Positions 38,104-47,701 of a stretch of 64,000 nt of DNA are shown here, piece after piece; position 1 is the first letter of the stretch; each line of letters starts with the position of its first letter. The stretch comes from Planctomyces sp. SH-PL62. GTDB taxonomy: Bacteria; Planctomycetota; Planctomycetia; Isosphaerales; Isosphaeraceae. The notes beneath the pieces are model-generated. The model saw only the letters and a program-made list of their open reading frames with translations, ran no database searches and had not been told where the DNA came from. The position numbers were made by a program, and so were the translations under genes. The stretch spans positions 2,666,001-2,730,000 of the forward strand of contig NZ_CP011273.1 of the NCBI RefSeq assembly GCF_001610895.1, read 5' to 3'.

Positions 38104-39930
38104 ATGGAATATTCGACCTGGTCGCGTCGGGTCGTGGACCTGGCGTCGGCGCTCTCGCGTCTGGAGGCGGAGGCCGGGGCTGCGGGACTGACGCCGCCGA
38201 CCGCCGCCGCCTGGCACGCGAACCTGCACCAGAAGCTCGTCCCCCAGGCGGCCGACGCCCCGTACCTGATCGTCGCCGTGGCCGGGGGGGCGAACATGGG
38301 CAAGAGCACCCTGTTCAACCACCTGGTCGGATTCCCCGCCAGCCGGGTCCACCACAACGCGGCCGAGACGAAGCACCCGGTCTGCATGCTCCCTCGCGGC
38401 TTCACCGACCGCCACGACCTGGCCCGGGTCTTCCCCGGATTCGCGCTGCAGCCCTGGAAATCCGAGGACGACGCCGTCGCCGAGGGGCATCCCGACGGCC
38501 TCGTCTATCGCGAGGACCCCACCGGCGCGCAGCCCGCGAACCTCGTCCTGCTGGACACCCCGGACGTCGACGCCGCGCTCCCCAACAACTGGAAGCTCGC
38601 CGAGGCGATCACCCACGCCGCCGACGTCCTCATCGCCCTGTTGACCCAGCAGAAGTACAACGACGAGAAGATCCGCCGCTTCTTCCGGATCGCCGCCGAG
38701 GCCGACAAGGCCGTGCTCGCCGTCGTCAACATGGTCGAGTGGCCCGAGGACCGCGAGCACTGCCGGGGATGGCTCGACACCTTCCGCAAGGGGACCGGCG
38801 CCGAGCCCCTGCACGCCTACGCCGTCCCCCGCGACCGCGCCGCCGCCCGCGACAACCGCCTGGCCTTCCACCCCCTCTCCCCGCGCGCCACCGACCCCAG
38901 GACCGACCTCGCCGAGCTGCAATTCGCCGAGATCAAGATCCGCTCGCTCCGGGGCTCGCTCCGCCAGGCGCTCGACCCCGACGAGGGGATCCCCGCGTAT
39001 CTCCGCGACCTGGAGCGGCGGGCCGACGAGAATCGCCAGGCCCGCGCCGTGATCCACCAGAAGGTGCAGGTCCGGATCGATCTCCCGCGCCCTCCCGGCC
39101 ACATCGTCGGCGACGAGATCTGGCGCTGGCTGGAACCCCGGCGGACCTGGTTCGACCGCAAGGTCCACGGCGCCTACGGCGCGCTCGGGCGGACGGTCGC
39201 GAAGTGGCTCCCCGGCAGCGTCGAGCCGGCCGAGGACGAGGCCCGGTTCCTCGCCGAGGAGAGGACCCAGCTCAACAAGGCGCTGGAGGCCGTGTACAAC
39301 GACCTGGAGCAGGTCCACCGCGTCGGCGCCGCCGCGCTGCGGCAGGAGTTGCAGCCGCTGATCGCCGGCGACCAGCGGCGTCGGGCCTTCGAGGAACTCC
39401 AGCGGCGACTGGCCGCCGCCCCCCTGGCGACCGAATCGTACCGCGTCGCCATCGCCCGCCGGCTGGAGACGTTCGAGGACGAGCACCCGAGGATGATGCG
39501 CGCGATCGAGTGGGGCCTGGTGGCGACGGCCCTGGCCCGGCCGGCGGTGACCATCGGCATGTTCGGCGCGGCCGACATCGCGGCGGGGCCGCTGTTCGAC
39601 GCCGGCGGCCACGCGATCGGCCAGATCTTCTTCGACGTCGCCGCCGGCTCCGCCCTGACCGCCGGCGGCGAGGGGGCCTTCGCCCGCTTCAGCGGCCCGG
39701 CCCGGGTCCTGATCGGCGACCTCTTCGCCGCTTTCTACCGCGAACGCGCCGAGTTGCTCGCCCGCGTCATCGACGACTGCGTCGTCGGCCGCCACCTCGA
39801 CCGCATCGAACGCCTCGCCGACCTCGGGACCAGCCAGGACTTCCAGACGGCCTACAAGCTCGCCGCCGACCTCTCTCGGGAGCTGGCGGCCATGGAAGCC
39901 GAGCCGGAAGTCCAGGCCGTCCGCCATTGA
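38104..39930 (+). CDS. second membrane-associated GTPase of the dynamin-like type
   Basis: 608 residues from the ATG at 38104; in-frame ATGs at 37963 and 37981 add residues that look non-coding, and no start has a strong ribosome site. The P-loop GGANMGKSTLFNHLVG is near residue 65, a G2-like Thr in AAETKHPVCML, G3 LLDTPDVDA, and a G4-like VVNMVEW (N without KxD). A long helical region is followed by hydrophobic Gly/Ala-rich stretches near residues 470-520 (ATALARPAVTIGMFGAADIA). The layout matches the GTPase at 20.3-22.2 kb though sequence similarity is low. Bacterial dynamin-like proteins often act in pairs; here the genes are 16 kb apart. Confidence 0.8.
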   Translation: MEYSTWSRRVVDLASALSRLEAEAGAAGLTPPTAAAWHANLHQKLVPQAADAPYLIVAVAGGANMGKSTLFNHLVGFPASRVHHNAAETKHPVCMLPRGFTDRHDLARVFPGFALQPWKSEDDAVAEGHPDGLVYREDPTGAQPANLVLLDTPDVDAALPNNWKLAEAITHAADVLIALLTQQKYNDEKIRRFFRIAAEADKAVLAVVNMVEWPEDREHCRGWLDTFRKGTGAEPLHAYAVPRDRAAARDNRLAFHPLSPRATDPRTDLAELQFAEIKIRSLRGSLRQALDPDEGIPAYLRDLERRADENRQARAVIHQKVQVRIDLPRPPGHIVGDEIWRWLEPRRTWFDRKVHGAYGALGRTVAKWLPGSVEPAEDEARFLAEERTQLNKALEAVYNDLEQVHRVGAAALRQELQPLIAGDQRRRAFEELQRRLAAAPLATESYRVAIARRLETFEDEHPRMMRAIEWGLVATALARPAVTIGMFGAADIAAGPLFDAGGHAIGQIFFDVAAGSALTAGGEGAFARFSGPARVLIGDLFAAFYRERAELLARVIDDCVVGRHLDRIERLADLGTSQDFQTAYKLAADLSRELAAMEAEPEVQAVRH

Positions 39931-40039
39931 GCCCCGCCGCTCGGGCGAGGTCGAGCCGATTCGGCCCGGTTCTCGACGGCGGAGGAATCGCCCCGTTTTC
40001 CAGGGGGTTGCGCCCCGATTCCGGGGGCCTGGTCCGTCG

Positions 40040-43000
40040 CTACTCGGGGGCCGACGGCGCGAAGGGGTCGTCCGGGAAGTCGGGGGTGGCGGTGGGGGTG
40101 GGCAGGTCGCCCGCGAGCTTCGCCCGCCAGCGGGCGGCCTCCTCGGGCTTGCCCCACGACTCGTAGAGCCGGACGACCCGCGCGGCGGCCTCACCCAGAC
40201 GGGGCTTGCCCTGCGGGGGGATCGCCGCCTCGCGAGCCTTCATCCCCTCGTAGCCGGAGAGGATCAGCGCTTCGGCCTCGGCGGTCCGACTCTGGCCCAG
40301 GAGGCTTCCCCCCAACATGGAGCGGGTGTTGAAGGTGCTCCATGCGGCGGGCTCGTGCGCCTGGCGGAAGGCCAGGCACCGGCGCAGGAGAGGTTCGGCC
40401 TCGGCCCACCTCTGCTGCTGCAGCAGGCAGAGGCCGTGCATGGACTCGAGGCCGGCGACATGGGGATGGGACGGACCGGCCAGGAGACGAAACCGGTCGA
40501 GACCGGCGCGGAGGAACTGCTCGGCCTCGCCCCATTTGTTCTGCCGGAACAGGTTCGTGCCAAGCGCGACGACCACGTTCACGGTCTCAGGGCCGTCGGG
40601 GCCGAACAGGACGCGGGCCTGGTCGACGGCGTCGCGGAGGAACGGCTCGGCCTCGGCCGTGCGTCCGAGCTGGCCGAGCAGGTTTCCCATGTCGCGCGTC
40701 AAGTCCGCCGTGAGCGGCCCGTGCGGTCCCTGGACGCGGCGGTATCCCTCGAGGGTGCGCCGGAACAGCGGTTCGGCCTCGGCCGGACGCGAAGCTTGCA
40801 GGGTGTGCGCCCGCCGGTGCAAGCTCGTCAGCGTGTCGAGGTGGTCGGGGCCGAGCTTCGCCTCGCGCCGCCGCAGCACCTCTTCGTACAGCGCGACCGC
40901 CTCGGCGGTCCGGCCGGCTCGCCGGTAGGCGATGCCGAGCGACACACGGCTGTTCAGCGTAGGGAGGCTCTCGGGGCCGTACTTCGCCGTGCGGAGCCGT
41001 ACCACCTCCTCGAGCATTCCCACCGCCTCCGCGGTCCGGCCCATGCTCCCATAGGCGCCGGCGAGGCCGCCGCGACTGCTGATGGTGTTGGGGTGGTCGG
41101 GGCCGAGCGTCGCCTCGCGGCGCCGCGCCACCTCCTCGTGCAGCGCGACCGCCTCGGCGGCCCGGCCGGCGGCGAGGTAGGCGCCCGCGAGATGCCTCCG
41201 GCTGTCCAGAGTGTCGGGGTGGTCGGGGCCGGATACGCCCGTCAGCCCCGCGACCGCCGATTCCAACGTCGGAATCGCCTCCGCCGCCCGGTCGTCGTCG
41301 CACAGGATGTGGGCCCACCTGATGGAGGCCGTCAGCGCCTCGGCCGACCCGGGGCCGAGCCGACGCTCCGCCGACTCGCGCACCTCGCGCCACTGACGCT
41401 CGGACTTCTTGAAGGAAGCCAGGTTGTGATACGTCTTCGCGAGGACCTGCCGCAGCTCGGAATCCAGCTCCGGGCGATCCTTGAAGCGATCGCCGACCGA
41501 CCCGGCGGCGCGGTCGAGCACGTCGAGGAGCGTGACATGGTCTTCGAAGTCGCTGTTCTCGGGTTCGGCCTGGGAGAGCAGGTCGCGGGTGAGGAACGCG
41601 TTGATCATCTCGAACTTCGCCAGGTCCCGCCTCGCGGCCGACTCGGCCGCCTCGGCGCGGCGGCGGGCGTCGGCCTGGGCGTCGCGGGCCGCGTCGCGCT
41701 CGTGGCGGGCGTCGGCCTCGGCGTCGCGGGCGCGGATCGCCAGGATGGTGCTGCCGGCCGACGCGATCAGGAGCAACGCCGCGAAGGCCGACGCGACGGC
41801 GAACGCCGAGCGGTGCTTGCGCGCGAACTTCCGCAGCCGGTACGTCGCCGACGGCGGGCTGGCCTCCACCGGGTCGCCGTCGAGGTGGCGCCGCAGGTCG
41901 GCGGCCAGGCCGTTGGCCGTCTCGTAGCGGCGGGTGCGGTCCTTCTCGATGGCCTTCATCACGATCCAGTCGAGGTCGCCCCGCACCAGTCGCGCCAGCC
42001 GCGCCAGCTGGGTGTAGCGGACGGCCGAGAGCGAAGGCAGCTCCTCGCTCGAGGCCGAGAGCCGGCTTGACGGCGTCGGCGGCTCCTCCTCGCGGATGCG
42101 GCGCATCATCTCCTCGAAGCCGGCTTCGCGAAGCCGGCGGCGCCCCAGCGGCGTCGTGCCGGTGAGCAGCTCGTAGAGCAGGACGCCGAGCGAGTAGACG
42201 TCGCTGCGCGTGTCCACGTCCGTCGAGCCCAGCCCGGCCTGCTCGGGGCTCATGTATTCCGGGGTGCCGACGATCGAGCCGAGCTGGGTGAAGAGCGTCC
42301 CCACGGTGAGCCGATGGTCGGTCGCCTTGGCGACGCCGAAGTCGATGACCTTGGGGACCGGCCGGCCGTCGACCTCGGTCACAAGGACGTTGGACGGCTT
42401 GAGGTCGCGGTGGATGATCCCCTTCTGGTGGGCGTGTTGAACGGCCTGGCAGACCGGGATCATCAGCTCCAGCCGCTCGCGGGGCGTAAGCCGCCGCTCG
42501 TCGCAGTAGCGCGTGATCGGCAGGCCCTGGACCAGCTCCATGACGAAGTAGGGACGGCCGGCGTCGGTGGCGCCTGCGTCGAGCACGCGGGCGATGTTCG
42601 GGTGGTCCATCAGCGCCAACGCCTGCCGCTCGGCCTCGAAGCGGGCGATGACCTGGGTGGTGTCCATGCCGGCCTTGATGACCTTCAGCGCCACCTTGCG
42701 GCGCACCGGCCGCTCCTGCTCGGCCAGGAAGACGGTGCCCATCCCGCCCTCGCCGATGGCCTGGAGGAGCTTGTATGGGCCGATGACCGAGCCGGGGCCT
42801 TCGGCGAGGGGCCGGGGCCGGCCTGGTCACGGCCGGGCGGGGCGGGGGCGGGGCCGTGGTCGGCGGTGGCGGCGAGGTCGGGCGCGGTGGTGAGGCCCGG
42901 GGAGGGGCCGGAGGCCGGGCCCACGGCCTCGGTGGCGGCGACGGCGTCGTCTTCCGCCGGCACGGGCGTCGCGAGGAAGCCGCCGGCCGCTTCGAGGGCC

Positions 43001-43125
43001 GCCAGCAGGGCCTCGACCCGACTCCTCGTCGCGGCGTCGGCGCCGCAGGCCCGGTCGAGGTAGGCGGCGCGGTCGGCCGGGTCGGAACGTTCCAGGGCCT
43101 CGAGGAAGAGGTCGCGCTCGATCAT
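40040..43125 (-). pseudogene. Ser/Thr protein kinase with TPR C-terminus, apparent -1 frameshift
   Basis: The frame opens at 43125 (MIERDLFLEALERSDPADRAAYLDRAC, the usual N-terminus of planctomycete ECF-linked kinases). It shifts one frame back between 42785 and 42827 and continues as [19 protein letters not shown] (glycine loop), [30 protein letters not shown] and [11 protein letters not shown] membrane helix ([20 protein letters not shown]), a coiled coil and about ten TPR units to residue 1028 follow. The kinase frame alone has a stop upstream and would lose the glycine loop, so the whole gene needs one added base. It is followed upstream by an ECF sigma gene, a standard planctomycete pair in which the kinase is thought to control the sigma factor. 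Confidence 0.82.
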
Positions 43126-43230
43126 CTTCGGACTCTCCCAGGTTGTGGGACGGGCTCGCTCTCCATTCCTTCATGCGATGGGCGGCCCGGCGGCACGCCA
43201 CGAAAGCTCGAATAACCGTGCGGGGCGCGG

Positions 43231-43794
43231 TCAGTCGGGGTGGAGCGCTCGAAAGAGGAAGGCGCGGGCGTAGGCCCAGAGGCGGTCGGCGGAGCGCGGA
43301 GAGACGCCGAGGACCTCGGCCGCCTGGGGGAGCGTCAGGCCGGTGAAGTAGCGCAGCTCGACCAGTCGGGCGGCCTCGGGATCGGCCTCGGCAAGCCGGT
43401 CGAGGGCGTCGTCGAGGTCGAGCAGGACGAGCGGGTCGCAGTTCTCGGGGGCGGCGAGTACGAGCGGGTCGATCGACTCCCGCGCGCGGCCGCCGCCGTG
43501 TCGAGCGGCGAGCTTGCGGCGGGCGTTCTCGATCAAGATCCGGCGCATCGCCTCGGCCGCCGCGGCGAAGAAGTGGCCGCGGCCGTCCCAAACCCGGGCG
43601 TCGTCGGGACCGACCAGTCGGAGGAACGCCTCATGGACCAGGTCCGTGGCCTGGAAGGTCTGGCCGGGCCGCTCGTGCGCCAGCTTGCGTGCGGACAGCC
43701 GTCGCAGCTCGTCGTAGACGAACGGCAGGAGTTGGTCGGCGGCCTGCGGATCGCCCCGCTCGAGGGCCGCGAGGATTCGGGTGACGTCGGACAT
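43231..43794 (-). CDS. ECF-type RNA polymerase sigma factor
   Basis: 187 residues from the ATG at 43794. Region 2 is in the first half (LPFVYDELRRLSARKLAHE, QTFQATDLVHEAFLRLVG, DGRGHFFAAAAEAMRRILIENARR) and region 4 is near residues 130-180 (AARLVELRYFTGLTLPQAAEVLGVS). The QATDLVHEAFLRL wording is that of the Sig-70_X6 (TIGR02999) group, expanded in planctomycetes and acidobacteria and usually next to a Ser/Thr kinase with TPRs. Here that kinase gene starts 105 bp downstream on the same strand. No anti-sigma gene is present, consistent with control by phosphorylation. Confidence 0.93.
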   Translation of the reverse strand: MSDVTRILAALERGDPQAADQLLPFVYDELRRLSARKLAHERPGQTFQATDLVHEAFLRLVGPDDARVWDGRGHFFAAAAEAMRRILIENARRKLAARHGGGRARESIDPLVLAAPENCDPLVLLDLDDALDRLAEADPEAARLVELRYFTGLTLPQAAEVLGVSPRSADRLWAYARAFLFRALHPD

Positions 43795-44241
43795 GGCGTA
43801 GGTCCGCTCGGGACATCGACCCCTGGACCGGCCCCGGCCGCCCCGCCGCCGCCTCACGGCCTGGCCCGCATGGATGGGATGACACCGTCAGGTTAACCGC
43901 CGCCCGCACGACGTGACAGCGTGCCCTGGGAGCAACCCTCGATTTCGCACCGTCCCGAGCCCCTGGGCGAGAATCCGGGCCACTTGTCGTCGCCAGGCCG
44001 GGGCTGCCGCCGTACCATGACGGCGGCCGCCTCGCGTTCCAACGCCGGCGGCGCCCTTCGCTCGTCCACCAGGATCTCGGCGCACCAGGCCCAGGCTTCT
44101 CGGCCCGACGCGCGGCGTCGGCGAACGGGGCGGCCGGGACCTCGCTCGATTTCGGTTGAAGCCCCGGATGGACAGGCAGCGTAGAATAGAGGTCGCGTCT
44201 CGAAGGTCGAGGCGTGGCCACGTCGTGCGGGGACTCCATCC
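43795..44241. other. divergent intergenic region between ECF sigma and cheB
   Basis: About 445 bp. Several open frames exist on both strands but none has a ribosome site with family-like sequence. Promoters for both directions must lie here; none was clear by eye. Confidence 0.4.
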
Positions 44242-45297
44242 ATGCGGATCGGCATCGTCAACGATTCGGTGATGGCGCGCGAGGCGCTTCGGCGGGTCGT
44301 GGCGTCGGCCGACGGGCTGCAAGTGGCCTGGACGGCCCGCGACGGCGCGGAAGGGGTGCGCATGGTCCGCGCCGATCGGCCGGACCTGGTCCTCATGGAC
44401 CTGTTCATGCCCGAGATGGACGGCGTCGAGTCCACCCGCCGGATCATGAAGGAGACCCCGTGCCCGATCCTCGTCGTCACGGCCACGGTCAGCGGCCAGA
44501 TCGACAAGGTCTATCAGGCGATGGGCTTCGGCGCGCTCGACGCGGTGGATACGCCCGTCCTGAAGCCCTGCGGCGCCTGCTCGGGCGGGGGCGACCTGCT
44601 CAGGAAGATCGAGACCATCGGCAAGCTGATCGGCAAGTACCAGCCGTGCCGGGAGTCGTGGGCGCCCCCGGCGAGGCCGCCGGCGAGCCTCGGCGGGGCC
44701 CCCTTGCTGGTGGTCGGCGCGTCGACCGGCGGGCCGTTCGCGGTGGCCGAGATCCTCAAGGGACTGCCCCGGGGCTGGGACGTCGCCACGGTGATCGTCC
44801 AGCACGTCGACGCCTTCTTCGTGGCCGGCCTGGCCGGCTGGCTGAGCGAGCATTCCGACCGCCGCGTCGTGCTGGCCCGCGAAGGGGACCTCCCCACCCC
44901 CGGCCAGACCTTCCTGGCGGCCACCGACGACCATCTCGTCCTGTCCGGGGACGGGCGGCTCCGCTACTCGGCCGAGCCCCGGTCGGCCTGCTACCGGCCC
45001 TCGGTCGACGTCTTCTTCCAGAGCGTCGCCCGCCACTGGCCCGGCCCCGGCGCGGCCGCCCTGCTCACCGGCATGGGCCGCGACGGCGCCGAAGGGCTGC
45101 TGGCGCTCCACCGTCGAGGCTGGCTCACGATCGCCCAGGACGAGGCCACCTCGGTCGTCTGGGGCATGCCCCGCGCGGCCGTCGAGCGGGGCGCCGCCGA
45201 GCTCGTCCTGCCGCTCGGCCGCATCGCCGACGCCATCGCCCGCGGCTTCCTCGCGGCCGATCCGACCGGGGCGCAGACGCAGGCCCCCCGACGATGA
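44242..45297 (+). CDS. cheB: WspF-like CheB protein-glutamate methylesterase
   Basis: 351 residues. Receiver at 1-120: RIGIVNDSVMAREALRR, phospho-acceptor Asp53 in LMDLFMPEMDGVESTRRIM, and GALDAVDTPVLKP, the wording of WspF rather than classical CheB. The catalytic domain covers about 152-345, with Ser161 in GASTGGPFA, His188 in VQHVD and Asp281 in GMGRDGAEG, the full triad. It demethylates receptor glutamates in the cytosol. The matching MCP, CheR and CheA are in the minus-strand cluster 14-22 kb away, which lacks a CheB of its own. The WspR-like phosphatase follows 71 bp downstream. Confidence 0.93.
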   Translation: MRIGIVNDSVMAREALRRVVASADGLQVAWTARDGAEGVRMVRADRPDLVLMDLFMPEMDGVESTRRIMKETPCPILVVTATVSGQIDKVYQAMGFGALDAVDTPVLKPCGACSGGGDLLRKIETIGKLIGKYQPCRESWAPPARPPASLGGAPLLVVGASTGGPFAVAEILKGLPRGWDVATVIVQHVDAFFVAGLAGWLSEHSDRRVVLAREGDLPTPGQTFLAATDDHLVLSGDGRLRYSAEPRSACYRPSVDVFFQSVARHWPGPGAAALLTGMGRDGAEGLLALHRRGWLTIAQDEATSVVWGMPRAAVERGAAELVLPLGRIADAIARGFLAADPTGAQTQAPRR

Positions 45298-45368
45298 AAC
45301 AATAGGACGTCGTCCGTCCACCCACGATACGCGTCAGGTCCGCGCCGAACCGGAGCCCCGGAACCGCC

Positions 45369-46574
45369 ATGAGCACCGAAGCCCCCTTCAGCGAGCACAA
45401 GATCACCGTCCTCCTGATCGACGACCAGGCGATGATCGGCGAGGCCGTGCGCCGGATGCTCGCCGGCGAGGCCGACATCGAGTTCCACTCCTGCCGCGAC
45501 GCCACCAAGGCCCTCGACGAGGCGCTCCGCATCAAGCCGACCGTGATCCTCCAGGACCTGGTCATGCCCGACATCGACGGCCTGACCCTCGTCAAGAACT
45601 TCCGGGCCCAGGAGGAGACCCGCGACGTCCCCATGATCGTCCTGTCGACCAAGGAGGAGCCGGCCGTCAAGGCCGAGGCCTTCGCCCTGGGCGCCAACGA
45701 CTACGTGGTCAAGCTCCCCGACCGCCTCGAGCTGATCGCCCGGATCCGCTACCACTCCCGCGGCTACATCGCGCTTCTCCAGCGGAACGAGGCCTATTCG
45801 GCCCTGCAGGAGAGCCAGAAGCGGCTGGCCGACGAGGTCCGCCAGGCCGAACGCTACGTCGAGTCGCTCCTCCCCGAGAAGCTGACGAAGGGGGCGATCC
45901 TCACCGACTGGCGGTTCGTCCCCTCCGCCGAGCTGGGGGGGGACTCGTTCGGCTACCACTGGCTCGACGACGACCATTTCGCCTTCTACCTGCTGGACGT
46001 CAGCGGCCACGGCGTCGGCGCGGCCCTGCTGTCGGTCTCGGCCATGAACGCCCTGCGCTCGCAGGCCCTGCCCAACACGGACTTCCGCGACCCCAGCCAG
46101 GTCCTCTACGCGCTCAACAACGCCTTCCAGATGGAGCAGCAGAACGGCCTGTACTTCACCATCTGGTACGGCGTCTTCCACAAGGGGACCCGCCGCGTCC
46201 ACTATTCCGGCGGCGGCCACCCCCCCGCCGTCCTCATCGACGGCCCCACGCGCGATCAGGTCAAGCTGGAGATGCTGGAGTCTCGAGGCCCCATGATCGG
46301 CGCGATCACCGACATGGAATACGCCTCGGCCGAGACGACCCTCAGCCCGTTCGCGAAGGTCTACCTTTTCAGCGACGGCGCCTACGAGATCGAGCGGGCC
46401 GACGACACCCTCTGGCCCTTCGGCGAGTTCATGGAGTTCATGGGCCAGGGCCCCTTCGACGACCCCGCCGCCCCCAAGATGGACTCCCTCATCGCCCACG
46501 CCCGCGCCCTCATGGGCCGGGACGACTTCGCCGACGACCTCTCCATGGTCGAGCTGACCTTCCTCCCCGAATGA
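45369..46574 (+). CDS. WspR-like receiver fused to PP2C/SpoIIE serine phosphatase
   Basis: 401 residues. The receiver (10-130) has LLIDDQAMIGEAVRRML, Asp63 in LQDLVMPDIDGLTL, LSTKEEPAVKAEAF, GANDYVVKLPDRLELIARIRYHSRGYIAL and a coiled coil. As I recall the family, this tracks the WspR receiver closely, including the helix leading to the output domain. In WspR the output is GGDEF; here it is a SpoIIE/RsbU-type phosphatase (about 175-400) with LGGDSFGYHWLDDDHFAFYLLDVSGHG (metal-binding Asp), GGGHPPAVLI, YLFSDGAYE and DDLSMVEL. It probably dephosphorylates a STAS anti-anti-sigma protein when phosphorylated by the CheA. It forms a pair with cheB. Confidence 0.93.
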   Translation: MSTEAPFSEHKITVLLIDDQAMIGEAVRRMLAGEADIEFHSCRDATKALDEALRIKPTVILQDLVMPDIDGLTLVKNFRAQEETRDVPMIVLSTKEEPAVKAEAFALGANDYVVKLPDRLELIARIRYHSRGYIALLQRNEAYSALQESQKRLADEVRQAERYVESLLPEKLTKGAILTDWRFVPSAELGGDSFGYHWLDDDHFAFYLLDVSGHGVGAALLSVSAMNALRSQALPNTDFRDPSQVLYALNNAFQMEQQNGLYFTIWYGVFHKGTRRVHYSGGGHPPAVLIDGPTRDQVKLEMLESRGPMIGAITDMEYASAETTLSPFAKVYLFSDGAYEIERADDTLWPFGEFMEFMGQGPFDDPAAPKMDSLIAHARALMGRDDFADDLSMVELTFLPE

Positions 46575-46606
46575 GGAGGAAGGGCGTCGACGTCGTCCCA
46601 TCCATA

Positions 46607-46780
46607 CTTCCCCCCTCGCGGGGGAAGGTGGCCCGCAGCGCCGGATGAGGGGGAGGACCAGCGCGAAGACCGTCGGCGTTTCCAGCGGCCGGATCGCAAA
46701 CTCCGACGGCTTCCCGGCTCGTCACCCCCTCGTCTGACCCCTGCGGGGTCTGTCTTCCCCCGCGAGGGGGGAAGACCGTC
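46607..46780. repeat. paired palindromic intergenic repeat, copy B
   Basis: The left arm CTTCCCCCCTCGCGGGGGAAG with a GTGGCC...CCGGATGAGGGGG tail and the right arm CCCCCTCGTCTGACC...CTTCCCCCGCGAGGGGGGAAG are inverted relative to each other. It lies between the convergent phosphatase and DUF1080 genes, so it may also act as a bidirectional terminator. Confidence 0.8.
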
Positions 46781-46808
46781 ATGACGCGAAGGATCGATGC
46801 CTGCGGGT

Positions 46809-47639
46809 TCAGTCCTGGTCTTCGGCCTTGAGGGGGCGGATCCAGATGTTGCGGAAGCGGACGGGGTCGCCGTGGTCCTGGAGGACCAGCGGGCCCTTGG
46901 GGCCGTGCTGCTGGTAGCGGCCGAGGTCGCGGAAGGCGACCGCGCCGTAGATCTCGGCGTGGTTCTGGACGACGACGCCGTTGACCAGGACGGTCACGTA
47001 GGCCGGGGTCTCGACCGAGCCGTCCCCCTTGAACCTGGGGGCGGTGAAGAGGATGTCGTAGGCCTGCCACTGGCCGGGGGGCCGCACGGCGTTGACCAGG
47101 GGGGGGTGCTGGCCGTAGACCGCGCCGGCGTGGCCGTCGGCGTAGGTCGGGTTGTTGAAGTTGTCGAGGACCTGGATCTCATAGCGGCCGAAGAGCATGA
47201 CGCCGCTGTTGCCGCGTCCCTGGTCGTTTCCCTTGGGGGGGTTGGGGGCGGCCCATTCGATGTGGACCTGGCAGTCGCCGAACTCCTCGCGGCTGATGAG
47301 AGTCCCCGCGCCTCCCTTGGCGACGATCGCGCCGTCGGCGACCTCCCAGCGGGGCTCGCCATGGTCGCCCCGCCACTTCGACAGGTCCTTGCCGTCGAAG
47401 AGGACGACGGCGTCGGACGGGGCCTTGCCGGGGGCGTCGTCGGTGCTGGGGGAGCCGGGGGTGACGACCGGCGGGTGGGGCCGATCGGCGTCGTGGACCC
47501 GCCACTTGTGCCCGGGGAGGTACGGCGTGTCCTTGTAGCCGGGCTTGTGGGCGTCGTCGACGACGGCGTAGTAGCCGAAGGCCGAGGCCCCCGCGACGAG
47601 CGTCGCGGCGAGCATGAGGGCGGGGCGGCGGAGGGTCAT
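46809..47639 (-). CDS. DUF1080 (3-keto-disaccharide hydrolase-like) secreted protein
   Basis: 276 residues from the ATG at 47639; the larger open frame to 48794 is antisense-like overlap with metX. A signal peptide occupies about 1-21 (ALMLAATLVAGASAFGYY). The DUF1080 concanavalin-like domain runs from VVLFDGKDLSKWRG to the C-terminus, with the family marks NSGVMLFGRYEIQVLDNF, AVYGQHPPLVNAVRPPGQWQAYDI, and the end RNIWIRPL. Members hydrolyse 3-keto-glycosides or bind sugars outside the cytosol. It sits 62 bp downstream of metX on the same strand. Confidence 0.9.
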   Translation of the reverse strand: MTLRRPALMLAATLVAGASAFGYYAVVDDAHKPGYKDTPYLPGHKWRVHDADRPHPPVVTPGSPSTDDAPGKAPSDAVVLFDGKDLSKWRGDHGEPRWEVADGAIVAKGGAGTLISREEFGDCQVHIEWAAPNPPKGNDQGRGNSGVMLFGRYEIQVLDNFNNPTYADGHAGAVYGQHPPLVNAVRPPGQWQAYDILFTAPRFKGDGSVETPAYVTVLVNGVVVQNHAEIYGAVAFRDLGRYQQHGPKGPLVLQDHGDPVRFRNIWIRPLKAEDQD

Positions 47640-47701
47640 GAAGGAGGCTCCCTGGGCTGGATCGATCGGGCGGGACTGGATCCGGCGATGGCCGGGATTA
47701 G

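Noticed and set aside
43888-45321. 477-residue minus-strand open frame
   Set aside because: Antisense of cheB and its upstream region; no family pattern.
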